The notes below the pieces were generated by a model, which did no database searches, had not been told where the DNA came from, and was given only the letters and a program-made list of their open reading frames with translations. Below are positions 1 through 11,200 of a stretch of 22,611 bases of DNA, one piece after another (positions within the stretch are counted from its first letter, which is position 1; every line of letters starts with the position of its first letter). The position numbers were made by a program, and so were the translations under genes. The stretch covers positions 674,020 to 696,630 of the forward strand of contig WELB01000045.1 in assembly GCA_009602725.1 (NCBI GenBank), written 5' to 3'. This DNA comes from Spirogloea muscicola (lineage: Eukaryota > Streptophyta > Zygnematophyceae > Spirogloeales > Spirogloeaceae).

Positions 1-3000
1 TGCCGGCGGCGGCGAGACGCCCGGCTGGGCCACGCCGCTGCCGGCGGGCGCGGAGACGCCGGCCTGGTCCAGCGCGGCGGCCGGGGCTGGTCCCGGCCTC
101 GACGCCTCGGCGTGGTCCGGCGCGCTGCCGCTGGGACGGGACACACCTGTTGCTTCTCCCAGCGGCGGCGGAGGCGGAGGCGGCGGCCTCGGCGGTGGCG
201 GCGGCGGCACTGGCGGCGCAAGCAGCAATGCAGCGCTGGCAATGCAGTCCTGGGAGGCCGTGGTCGCGTACGAGGCGTGCGTGCGGCTCTGCCTGGCGGC
301 CGAGGCGCGCGGCAGCGTCGAGTCGCACCAGTTCCTGCACGACGGCTGCCACCTCCTCCGCTCCTGCTTTGGGTTTGCATCCGCTGCCAGATCCTTTACC
401 TCCTTCACCTCCATACGGTCGCCGTCAGCGGCCACCGCCACAGCGCAGCCTCGAGGCAGGGCCTTGTGGCTGTCGCCGGCTTCTTGGGAGTGCTGCTCTC
501 ACCCATGGCTGTTCTTGACAGGCTGCAGGATCTCCTACTTCAGCCCGGGCAGCGGTCGTTGCCCTCCCAGGCAGCACAGGCGGAGTCGGCGGCCCGCTCT
601 CGCCGCAGCAATGGCGTCCTCAAGATTCAAGGTCTTTCCGCTATTTATTTCTCCATGCAGGAATAGCCAACTGCAGCGAGTCTGAGAAGGAGCCGACAAG
701 GACTGCTATGCCCGAAAGGGTACGCTCTGAAGACCATCTCCTTCTCCTCCTTCTGATGACATAGTGCGGAAAGTGAAGCTGCTGGGAAAGTTGGGGCCGA
801 CTGCAACGAAGGAGCCTGCGGCTGCTGCGGCGGGACCCTCGCTGACACCGCATCGCACCGGAAGCCGGACGCCAGGCTACCGCGGCGTCATGCGGCAGGT
901 CTCGGGCCTCTTCAGGGACCGCCTGGCAGGCCTGCGGGCGCCCTCTGTTGCCGAGCCTTCCTCAGGTGCGAACTGACATACCAACAAGTAGCAATGAGTC
1001 ACACAACCCAAGTTCTTATGCTGCTCGTGCTCTCGTGCTCCGGGTGCAGAGTGTAGCCTGACCCTCTTGCTTGACAGCAGTGACCACGCCTCTCGCCTCG
1101 TCCAGAAGGCGTGTATTGCATTGTGCGACTGCGGAGCACGCCACCTGACGAGGTGCTGCGGGTCTGGCCTGGGACTGGTGACACCTATACTTTGTCAGTC
1201 ATTCCCTTTCTCATACTCCTCCCAAGTCATTATTGTATTCAACCGCAGCAGCGAGCAAAGGCAATGCACTCCAGCCGAGATTGTGTACGAGCTATAGCTG
1301 CTCAATATTGCACAAGTGTGCGATAGTCCATTGAATACTCGATGGCTTGCTAAATTGTTTTCTGAGGAGACGTGCTCGCTGCTTGGCCTCACGCAGGTGC
1401 CCCAAGAACAGCGGCGACGACATCATCATGGACGTTTTTGGCTCTCCGGGCCTTCTTGGGCGCGCCCTCATCAGCCTCTCCTCCTGTGGAAACGATCACG
1501 TGCAAAATGCTGCCCAATGACACCATGTGCTTTCACGTGCTAATTTGCCCGCCCTTTGGCGGAGCCCAACCTTGACGCAAGCACCTGAAACAGTACTGGT
1601 GGTTGCTGCCAGAAGCTGACGTGGGCCTCTTTGCGGCTGCGGCGCCTGCAGGCTGCTGACAAGCAGCGCATTGTGCCATTTTTTCCCGAGGGCGAGGTCG
1701 AGCCCGCCGGCAAGGCGCAGCTGCTCGTGTCCTATGCGCCATCCGGGGCTGAGGGCCGCAGCAAGGTGCATGAATCAGGACTCTCCCATCTCTCTTAGGC
1801 AAGGCAGTCCATATGCAGCTTGCTGAATTGCTGGATCACTTTCACAGGTTCGCTTAGTTCGCCGCCAGCTGCCTCAACTCGGTGTTGCTGGCTCTGTGTG
1901 ATGCGTGCAGTGGGGACCAGTTGGCGAGACATTGGCGTACGATGTTGTCCTGGCAGTGGCGCTCAGCGTGCAAGGCTTTGACGGCCGCAACCTGCTGCTG
2001 CAGATGCCCTGGAGCTGGCTGCTCTCCGAGTTTGCCCTGACATACCAGGTATCGGAGAACTACCGCAGCCTCAGGTCCGCCCCAGAAGAGGAGCCCTTCA
2101 TTGGCCAACACCAACAGTGTTCAATCCTTGCTTGTGACCACTTTTCAGCCCCGCAAGAAGGACCTTCCATGCATGTCATGCTGACATGCAGCAACCTTCA
2201 GTTGGAGGTTCATCCAGAATTCCAAGGAAAAGTGCATTGCGTACTTCAGCTCTGCCAACATCCTACTACTGCTGCGCTGACTACCATAAATGGGGGGCCG
2301 ATCTGGCTGCCGTATCGCAGCTACCTGATGCATATCATGGAGGTGGCAACGCCGACTGAGGAGTGTCTGGCTCTTGTGTACAACCAGCTCTGTCTGGTTG
2401 AGCGCGCTCGCGCTGAGGACTCTCTAACACGCCAAGAGGTTGGATCCTCCACCATTCAAGCTGTCTCCTTGGGCAGCGGCAGCTGTTCTAAGTAGCTCCC
2501 GGCAATCTGCACCTTTTACTATGTATGAAGAGATGGATTACTGGTAGAGTTGCAGAAGCAGTAAAGGTTTGACCTTCAATGCACAATGTATTGGCTAAGA
2601 CCGAGCTTGGCTCACTTACTTTGGTAAGCCAGACGCGTATACTGGCGGACGTGGTGGAGCAAGTCAACTTGCTGCTTGCGACCACGTTCGAGAGCTACAA
2701 GTCGCTCGATGAAGCGTCTCCAAGCGGGATCGCTCCTGTCTTCCAGCCCGCCACAGAGACAGCAGCCCCAGCTCTTGCACCAGCCGTAGAGATCTTCACA
2801 CTCCTCAATGATGTCTTGTCACCAGCAGTGCAGGCCACCTTCAGGGCATTCTTCCAGGTCAGCTTTCACTGTCCCGTGCTCTGCAGGACCTGTGACATTC
2901 CTGCAGAGCAGACTGTGCAGGCTTTCATGTCGGTCTTAGTCTTGCTCTTGAGTCACGTGGGGTTTAAGCTCTGTGCTAGCAGCTCAATGGACCTACAGTG

Positions 3001-5809
3001 ACGCATATCCTTCACAGGTGCTCATATGTAATACTAGTCTTATGCAGCCAAGACTTAATCGTCTTTGTTGAAGACTGCAACAGTCCTTGTTGATGCGTAG
3101 CGACTGTCAAGTTGAGGGCCTCAGACGTGCTAACCGTGCTCCGTGATCAGCGCTGCTTAGCTTTGGGTGTGCTGGCTTGTGGAGCAGCGTGCCTCAAGGG
3201 CGCGATGTCAACGTCACCTAGCAGCTACCGATGAGCTCGTCGGCGCAGCTAGCGCTGCTGGGGACATCGTGGAGCCAGGCGTGCAGGTGGCAGCATACGA
3301 GCGCATGAGGGCAGCGCTTCTGCAGATCCTCAACGAGATCAAGACGGACCTCGCCATCGACAGCCAGAACATTTTCCCCAGGTCTGCCAGCCGGCCCTTT
3401 TGAGTGCGGCACTACTCATAGCTGGCCCATCGTCTGCTGTTTGCTTGCAGTAGGAATTCAGGAGGTCCCCGCTTCTAAACGCTGCAGAGTACATTCTGAC
3501 ATCCCCCAGCTCGTCTTGCAGCTTCTTGGAGCTTCCAAAGACTACAGCCGAGATATATGAGAGTGAAGCAAAGGCGAGGCTGCGGTCGTTTTTGCGGGCG
3601 TGCCCGCCCAGCAGCCCCAGCCTCCCTGTCACCAAGCTCCTCCACGCAACCGCCAACTTCCAAGCGGACGTGGCCAGCTGGGGAATCAGGTGAACCTCGT
3701 ACCACGCCGCCCACGTGGCAAGCCTGGGTAAGCAAGTCACCTCGGCAGAGGCAGATGTGCGAGTGCCAGGCATGGACTGAACTTCGTGAGGGGTCGGCAG
3801 GAGCTCTGGAGGAGGCCTGGATGCGCGTGAGCTGTTTGGCCTGTACATTGAAGTGTGGATCCAAGACCGTAGGCTCCAGCTCCTAGAACTTTGCAAGTCA
3901 GATACGGTAGGATCTACTGCCTCCACAATTTCTTGTGGTCTCTCCACTTGACGCCTGAACAACATTGCACCACTATAGAGAGTTGTTCATAGCAAAGGCT
4001 AACAGTGCAGGGCCTACAAGCTGCCTTGTGTAGCTTTTGGTGTCATTGATCGCCTCGCCCTGGCCTCTCGTGCCAGGTACGTTGGAGCGCTGCGTCCTCG
4101 GGGCATGCCGCTTCTCCCTTTGTGGAGACCATATATGGTCAAATAAAAGAGACCGTGGCAGCTTATGACACCATCATGGGCCGGTGGCCCGAGTATGCCA
4201 TTGTGCTTGAGAGCGTAAGTGCCTGCCAGGTCACACCGTTTCTGCTAGTTGCTAATATCTATGCGTTATCTGTGCTGCACTATAGTAAGATGCTGAGGCC
4301 TAGGCTGTTTACTTCAGGCAATTTGTGACGTGGAGAGAGGGGTGGTTGTCGCCTTGGAAAGACACTACGCCGAGGCACTTCTACCCTTGCGGGACATGAT
4401 GGGGGCCAGGAAGGCTCACTTGCAGTACATGCACAAGCTGACGCGGCGACATACATTTGGTCGCTACGAGGTTCCGCGCCAGGTGAGAGGTTTTGGTATT
4501 TCCTATTCGAGAAATACCTCAGGCTCCTTTAATTGTTTTTGATGTTTTTGATACCTGCTGCTGAGCTAGTACCACAATGTAGCAACACTGCCTAGCATTG
4601 ACAAGGGCTTAAAAATCAAGCACACTACATACTGACCGCAATCTGAGCTCTTCATTACCAGCTGGGTGAGATGCTCAACTCCATCAAGCGCGTACTGGAG
4701 TCACTGAGACCAAAAATTGAGGCCCAGATGCGAGCCTGGGTCGCTGCACTGCCCACAGAGGGCGCAACTGGAAAAGCTGCCTTTGGGCAGCGCTTCAATG
4801 AAGTAACTGTGGAGCTGCGGGCCAAGTACAAAAACCTGATGCAGGCCATTGTTTTCAAGCTCGTGGAGAGTGTAAGTTTCGCAAACTCTTGATGAAAGGA
4901 TAGAAGCGAGCGGCCAGTGATACCTATGTATCTACTGACTCTACTCCAGGATGCTTGCACGTTATCGTTATATACAGGTGATGGTGATTGGAACACGACT
5001 CAGAGCCAGCCTCAGCCTGTCTGTCATATCTATGATGCAGGCTCGGACAAACAGAGCAACGTATTTGAAGAAGGTCCTGCTTGATGCTCAAGCTCAGGGT
5101 CAACAGGGCGATGACAATATTGAGGAGCGGATGAAGCCTCTTATGCTCTTTCTGGCCGAGGCAATGGTGCAACTCGACACTGTGCTCTCTGCCCGCATCT
5201 TCTCAACCATTTGCCGTGGTCTGTGGGATGCCATGGCCAGAGTGAGTGGCTAGCCTGGGCCGCTGACAAGCCTTTTGAGCTTTGCCGCAATATGAATACG
5301 TGATTTGAGTTGAGTGGATGGGCTATCAGGAGCTGGGCCTTTCCCTTTTTCGTGCAGACGCCTTCAGCTGCGCAGTCTGCAGCTGGACTGTTTCTCTGTA
5401 TGGCACCAGAGGCTTTGCACTGATGCTGCAGCTGTTGCAGGATGTACTGGGGTTTCTGGACAACAGGAAGGAGAACATGTCCTGGTCCAAGAGTACCTCG
5501 GCTGCCGTCGTTCTCCAGGTAGCTTGCTCCCGCCTGCTGCTTAGTAGGGACAAAAGGCGTGCCACATACAGGAAATTATGTGAGACTCATTCTCGGACAT
5601 AGTTTTCGTTCTGCATGTGATGATGTGCGTGCATGCTGCGCTCTATGCAGATGCTGGATAATCTGTTCAGTGGCCATATGCAAAGGCTGCAAGGGCACGC
5701 ATTGCACGAGAAAGATTTGGAGCCTCCACGAGCTGTGGTCGAAGCCCGGCTAATGCTCTCACGAGATGGCCCCAATACAAGCGATGACTCTTACACTCTC
5801 TTCAACTGA
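1..5809 (+). CDS. Plant-type conserved protein of unknown function, AT4G24610/AT5G65440 family (5' partial)
   Basis: Function is unknown. The family is known to me from land plants as proteins of roughly 1,000-1,100 residues. Exons, all with matching phases: 1-372 (frame from base 2), 522-631, 765-965, 1106-1193, 1397-1499, 1613-1765, 1911-2074, 2321-2438, 2633-2857, 3188-3381, 3522-3689, 3801-3906, 4077-4214, 4318-4482, 4662-4871, 5041-5241, 5441-5518, 5651-5809 (TGA). They give about 983 residues. Family blocks appear in order: SWEAVVAYEACVRLCL, YCIVRLRSTP, GETLAYDVVLAVAL with NLLLQMPWSWL, HIMEVATPTEECL, ESYKSLDEASPSG with APALAPAVE and LLNDVLSP, RLRSFLRACPPSSP, LFGLYIEVWIQDRR, GRWPEYAIVLES, YMHKLTRR, RPKIEAQMRAW, FLDNRKENMSW and HEKDLEPPRAVVEARLML near the C-terminus. 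Exon 1 also encodes Gly/Ala-rich, low-complexity sequence with repeated ETPxW motifs and stays open at the left edge, so the start codon lies outside. Several donors are perfect GTAAGT. The family assignment is from memory of the plant sequences. No enzymatic motif or membrane segment is evident. Confidence 0.9.
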
Positions 5810-5985
5810 TTGATATTCTTAAATAGGATTTGCTGTACCGCTTAGGGCCACCTGCAACGTGGCGTGCAGAAATTTTTGATCATGTATTCCCTTCCACTCG
5901 TGGGACAGTGTTTTACAGAACAAATACCCAGCCTCATTTTCGATTTTTCTCTATGGCTTGACCAGTGCCGAGAAAGGAATTACAT

Positions 5986-5990
5986 TGTAA
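5986..5990 (+). terminator. Possible TGTAA polyadenylation signal
   Basis: TGTAA is the usual poly(A) signal of green algae. This copy lies about 180 bp after the stop of the AT4G24610-like gene, in otherwise non-coding sequence. The reverse-strand equivalent TTACA also occurs at 5913-5917 and 5980-5984, so the site could instead belong to a convergent transcript. It is a five-base motif, so chance occurrence is likely. Confidence 0.25.
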
Positions 5991-6395
5991 AAAGACATTG
6001 CTGCTTACAGCTGAAAGTGTGACTTTGTTACTCTCACCCAGCACTGAAATGTCAAGGGCAACTGATATCAAATCACTGGCTGCAGAGCGAGTCAATTGCA
6101 GGCTGTGAGCTGAATTTAGGACCAAATGAGTGGGACTGACCATGACAAACTTGGGCTGCAGGATATCCTGTGGACAGCACACAAAGACTATTTCAGCTTG
6201 GCAGGAACATGACTGCACGCTGTGGGCGTGTCAACCAGTGCACCCACAATTCGTTGTGCTTGGCCTGCACCCTTGAGCCCCTGTACAAATAGCTGCACAC
6301 TAGGCCTTGCAGCACCAGTACGTAAATGCTGCGGTGCAACAGTAAGCAGCCCGTCTTTCAAGGGCCTATTGGTGATCTCCAACAAGAAGATGGTG

Positions 6396-6622
6396 CTCTG
6401 CAAGGTCGGCACTGTGCTTCTTGGGCTTCTTTGCCCTAGACTGTCTGAACAATGTGTCGGCTTGAATTGGCCTCCATTTCATTTCATGCGCCCCGCGCGC
6501 TTTCTCTCTTGGGCTGGGTAAAGGTTGTCGGACTAAAATGCCAGCCAGGTTGGCACTTGGCTCTGCAAGGTCGGCGGTGTTCTTCTTGGGCTGGGTAAAG
6601 GTTGTCGGACTAAGATGCCAGC
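6396..6622 (+). repeat. Imperfect tandem repeat, about 77-bp period
   Basis: A 38-bp segment beginning CTTGGGCTGGGTAAAGG and ending ATGCCAGC occurs at 6508-6545 and again at 6585-6622, differing at one base. The block CTCTGCAAGGTCGGC, followed by a CTTCTTGGGCT-type stretch, occurs at 6396-6410 and 6561-6575. The unit therefore appears about two and a half times. No coding function is visible. Confidence 0.8.
6433..6511 (+). repeat. Dispersed repeat, copy 1 (partner at 22175-22261)
   Basis: This block contains TGAACAATGTGTCGGCTTGA, continues through an AATTGGCCTCCATT stretch, and ends in a CATT-rich tract and a CGCGCGC-CTTTCTCT stretch. The same order of motifs is found in the same orientation at 22175-22261, with small indels in the CATT tract. 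Two copies almost 16 kb apart show that it is interspersed, probably a transposable-element remnant. Confidence 0.85.
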
Positions 6623-7275
6623 GGGGTTGGAGAGAATGGAAAAGCGGCCAATGCGAGAACAAAAAGTGGGAAAAGCTTCCTTCAATTTGTCTTGTTGGGC
6701 TCAAGTCAACTGCGCTTGTTGTGAATCGAATGTGATAGTAAGTCAAGTTATTGTCGAGTTGGTCTTGTATTGGAGAAATCGTGAGCCGGGAAAGTAAGTA
6801 CCAGAGCCCCCTGGTAAAGCTAGAGCGACAGCCCTGGCTGCTTGACGAGCAGAGCGACCCACAACGGAGGGTGGCACAACTTCGTGTGATGGTCCAGCAC
6901 CGACCATGTTCTAATTTCCAATACAAGCTCCTCCATGCAGTTAGAGCTGGCTTCACTATTACAGAAAAGCTCCTCAGACTGGCCAAGACTGGGCACGGGC
7001 TGCCCTAGGCTTTCAAAGAGGAGCTGGGCAGCAAGGTATCAGCAGGGGAAGGAGCGGAGGCAGGGATGCACAACTTGCTTGAGAAGTTGCTCTTCTGACA
7101 GGGCAGTGCGCGAGCCCACTGCCAACAGCCTAGAAATAAGAATGGGGAGATGACTTTCCCTTGCAAGCCTGCTGGAGCAGCAGCAGCAGCTGTCAAAGAG
7201 CTGGAGCGCAGTCATGGTCCAGGAGGTCAATACGGGAGAGGTGAAGGTGATACTGCTCCATGCTTCAACCCCCAT

Positions 7276-8226
7276 GCCTGCAGCTGTCCGGCCTTGTTAG
7301 CGGACTGCTCGCTCTGCTAACACCACGCCGAGCAGTGGGTTTGTGCCAGATATGGTACCAACAATCCCAAATAGTGAGGCGGTGTTGTGATGCTTGCGAT
7401 TCTCCTTCTGAACTTGCATCCCTCATATGCACGGCCACCTACAAGGTGGCATTCTTCCTGGGTCTCCACCAAGGTGGCCAAAAGAGGGCCGGCATGACTG
7501 TTGTCCGACTTGGGGCAGTGACGCTGCATTACACTTGCAGACATACGAAAGTGACATACAGCAGGTGGCAAGCCAGACGCCACTCGGGCTGGGCCACTCG
7601 GACGACGCAGGTGGAGGCTTAGAGGAGGAGCCATGTCGAAAGACTTCGACCTTGCCAGGCGGCATGATAATTGCGCGGTACTGCAACCAGTCCGTGCCGC
7701 CAGCGAGCGGCAAGGCACGCAGAGAGGTGCGGAGTCCGTCTGGCCAGCCGCTCGGGTGAGGCCGTTGTGGAGGAGGCCACGACGGGCGGGGGCGGCGGGG
7801 CTCGAGCCCGCGCCGCTGCTCACCAGACGGAGGCGACAGCGGCGTGCCTTCGCCGCCGCCGCCGCCGGCGCCGCAGCCGCCGCCGCTACTGCGGAGCTCG
7901 GCCGAGGGATTTAGGGTCTGACGAGGTTAGGGTTTCGGCGGGGCGCCACCGCCAGGTGAGCAGTGGCGAGGCCGCCCGCCACTTGGAGAGCAGCCAACGT
8001 GGCACAAGCCCCTCTGCGGGTCCGGCGCCGGCGGCCCACGGCCCCTGGGCCCCCTCCTGGCGCCGGCTTGGCGGGGACCTGCAGAGGATCTGGATATGAG
8101 CCCTCGCCACGTGGCTCGCGCCGGCAGGCTGATTGGGCGGAGTGGTTGCCACGTCATTGCCCGATTCCCTGCCCAAGTCCTTCTCTTTTTGCCGCCCTCC
8201 TCCAGCTCCTCCCCAGCTCTGCGGCC
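7276..8226 (+). promoter_or_regulatory. GC-rich leader/promoter zone upstream of PTAC16, with telobox-like site
   Basis: No gene is recognised in this stretch. From about 7690 it becomes very GC-rich with GCC/CCG runs, as expected for a promoter and 5' leader in a GC-rich algal genome. A telobox-like TTAGGGTTT (reverse complement AAACCCTAA) is at 7927-7935, with a second TTTAGGG at about 7910-7916. In land plants teloboxes occur in promoters of housekeeping and ribosomal genes. Short open frames here (for example ATG at 7633) look like composition artefacts. A reverse-strand gene could share this zone as a divergent promoter, but that is speculative. Confidence 0.35.
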
Positions 8227-11200
8227 ATGGCCGCCGCCGCAGCCGCCGTCGCCGCTTCCGGCGGGCTCGCGCGCCCTGGCGCGGCCTCGCCGCCCTGCGT
8301 CGCCGTGCGGCGGCTGGCAATGGGTCGTTCCTGAGAGGCCTGGGGAGGCAGGCCCGGCGCAAGGCCGAGGAGGCCGAGGAGGCCGCCGAGGAGCTGCCGC
8401 GGCGGAGCCTATTTGGCCTCGGCGGCGGCCAGCGCAGGGGCGCCGACGAGGCTGGCAACGCCGAGGACGGCGTGGCGGGCAAGGCGGGGCGCGCTCTGGT
8501 CCTCCAGGCGCCGCGGGTAAGACGCCGCGGAAGCCCCGCGGTAGCTGAGTCCCGGGGCGTGGGTAGCAGCAGAGCCAGCAGCTGTGCTGGTCGCGTGCTC
8601 CGACCGAACGAGCTCACAGCTTGGAAGCTGCCATGGTGCGCCGTCGTCGCCGAGGTGCTGCGTCTGGCCAGCTGACTCCGTCGTTCTGGCTGGCGGTGCT
8701 GGGCCTGGCCGTCCTGCCCGCGGCGCAGGCAGTGCCGGGCCTGCAGCTCTTTGGCCGGGGCCGTCCCGGCGACCCCAAGACCGTGTTCGTTGCCGGCGCC
8801 ACTGGTCAGACCGGCACTGTGATCACCGCAGAGCTTCTGCACGCTGGCTTCAAGGTCCGAGCGGGCGTGCCGGACCTGGGCCGCGCGCAGCAGCTCGCTG
8901 AGTTCGCCACAGAGTATGGGGTGAGTGGCTACTCAGGCCTGCCGCTGGCAGAGACAGTGTCTGTCTCCTCCTGCGGGCGTCCTCCGTATTGGATTCCGGG
9001 TGTGCTTGTGTATGTGACATTTTGTCTTGAATACTGCTATGCGGTTGCGAACTCGTCACCTTGCTCAACATGACGAGGGCCATGCCTTTTGCATGCCACA
9101 TCGTCAGGCGCGAAGCTTGTAATGGTTGACGAAGCAGCACACTGTGCACGATGAAGGGACCTTGATGCCCAGCATTGTGTCACAATCCTCGTCAGGTCAT
9201 CACCAAGGAGGAAGCGAGGCGGCTGAATGTCGTGGAGTTTGACATTAACAACGTGGAGCAGACGGCAAAGGTGATTGGGAACGCGAGCAAGGTGGTGGTC
9301 ACGCTGGGGCCAGGCGAGAACGGGCCGGATGGCGGGTATGGGACGACGGACGCGGTTCGGCTGGTCGAGGCCGCAAGCCTTGCAAGGGCCAAGAGCTTCA
9401 CAGTCATCTCGCAGCTCGGGGGCCGCGTTGCGACTAGCGGCGGGCCCGGAGGATTCTTGGCAGGCCTTCGATCCCTGTTTGGTGGCGGGTCAAGAACCTT
9501 CAACGAGAGTGAGCTCCTGGACCGGCTGGTCGAGAGCGACCTTGCTTATGCGGTGGTCCGGACGGGCTCCCTCCTCGACCGAGGCGAGTCGAAGGGTAAC
9601 GTGGTTATTACGGCTAAAGGAACTGCAGGACAAACCGGATCTGTGAGCTCCCCCAGCTCCTTTTTACCTGATTCCAGAGCGAATGTGTACTTGTGTGGGT
9701 ATTCTGAATGTTGCCGCCTCCTGCCGCGTGGTGCCAGCTTGGTAGTCTGGCTAGCTGCTTGTTGCTCACTAGGGCTTCCTCTTCTGTCCTCCTATGCAGA
9801 TCTCACGGTCGCAGGTGGCGACCTTCATTGCCGCCGCGCTCTCTGATGTGGCTGCAATTGAGAACAAGGTAAGTAAATTGGTGATATCTATCACAAGATG
9901 GTTTCTACATGGGAATTCCTTGATGCGTGTCGTGAATTGATGTTCCAGTCTGGCTCAGAGCTGTGCCAGAGATGGAAGCAAGTCTTACGCTTGTCACACG
10001 CATTCATTGAGCAATCTGCAGATTGTTGAGGTTGTAGCCAAGGCTGATGCGCCGCAGACATCCATCACTGAGCAGCTGAGGTAAGTAATAATTGCCACGG
10101 TAATCTTGTAGGTGAACTTGCTGCTTAACAGGTGCTTCTAGCACAGCTGCTTTCTATCAGTGCTGCAGTAGCTGCTCAGCAGTTCTTTGATGTGGCCGAC
10201 TCTTCTGCTGCCAGATCCCACTTGGCTTCAAGATAATGCAGTCTGGTACAATTGATAGCTTGCTCCATTAGATGTTGCAAGGGCAATTGTTTGTCAATTA
10301 TCTGAGGTCTTTCTGAAGCTGCTCAACTACAGTGGCATTGCACAAGACCCAAGAAGAGCGCAGCTGGCGGAGGAGAGGGAAAGGCAGGAGAAGGAGGAGC
10401 GGGAGAGGCAGGAACGGGAGGAGGAGGAAGAGCGGCAGCGCGAGGCCAAGCGGGCTGCCGAGGAGGAGGCCCAGGCCATTGCAGCGGAGGCAAGGGAGAA
10501 GGAGGAGACTGCCAAACAGCTGGAAGCAGAGGCGAAGGCGCTCACAGCCGAGCAGGCCAGGGTGGCGTCTTCAGCAGCCCGGGCACAGGCGCGAGCTGAG
10601 TCTGCGGCCAGCTCTGTGGATGGCCTCACCGGCAAGCTGAAGGAGGTTGGGGGGCCGCTGCCTTCTTACGGTGGGCCAGCAGGCCTGGGGGGCGTCCTCG
10701 GCTCTGCAAGGAAAGGTCTCCTCGGTGGAGGTGCGGAGCCCAACAACGAGCTGGAGACAGTGGAGGATGGGCCGGCGTCCTCTGGGGGATTCCCATCGTT
10801 CAACCTCAGAGGGCTGTTGAAGCCCAAGGCAGATGAGGAGGAGGATGATGAGGAGGAGGACGTTGACGACATCAACACATCCTCCAGGGGCTTCCCATCG
10901 CTCAATCTCAGAGGGTTGCTGAAGCCTAAGGCAGTCGAGGAGGATGATGATGAAGACAGTGGCGGTAATGGTGCATCTATCCCGAAATTGGGCCTCCCGT
11001 CCGTTCGCCTTCCCAAGCTTGGCGCAAGCGTGGCGGAGGCTGGCAAGGCCGTTGCAAAGGCACCCCAGGCTGTCACAAAGAGGAGGCCACCGCCGCCTCC
11101 GGCTCCCAAGGCCAAGAGTAAGCCCGGCCCTCGGGCTCCAGCAACCAAGGGGGCCAAGGCCAGGAGTGGAGGAGGCCTGTTTAGCCAGGACACGGTGTAC

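Larger units (their letters stand above)
5934..7275 (-). other. Unrecognised protein-like reading frames, possible reverse-strand gene or remnant
   Basis: Several reverse-strand stretches read like real protein, but I cannot name them or join them into one gene. Reading 5' to 3' on the minus strand: 7039-7275 contains HLPILISRLLAVGSRTALSE followed by EQLLKQVVHPCLRSF. About 6830-7030 contains LLFESLGQPVPSLGQSEELF and MEELVLEIRTWSVLDHHTKL. 6188-6412 contains RPSVQLFVQGLKGAGQAQRI. 5934-6218 contains ILQPKFVMVSPTHLVLNSAH and AASDLISVALDISVLG. The last block is preceded by a good splice acceptor (GTCCACAG) at about 6161-6168. A TGTAA on the minus strand (5913-5917) lies just past its stop. Against a working gene, the middle (6396-6622) is repeat sequence and no homologue comes to mind. 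It may be a decayed or interrupted gene, or chance open frames. Confidence 0.25.

Noticed and set aside
112-666. 184-codon forward frame at the left edge
   Set aside because: Only its last part (from 522) is a real exon of the AT4G24610-like gene. The Arg-rich start is an off-frame reading of exon 1.
7911-7935. Telomere repeat or chromosome end
   Set aside because: There are only isolated TTTAGGG/TTAGGGTTT units, not a tandem array, and genes continue on both sides.
7886-8842. Long reverse-strand open frame (318 codons) over the PTAC16 leader
   Set aside because: It is an Arg/Ala/Pro-rich frame caused by extreme GC content and lies antisense to the better supported PTAC16 exons.
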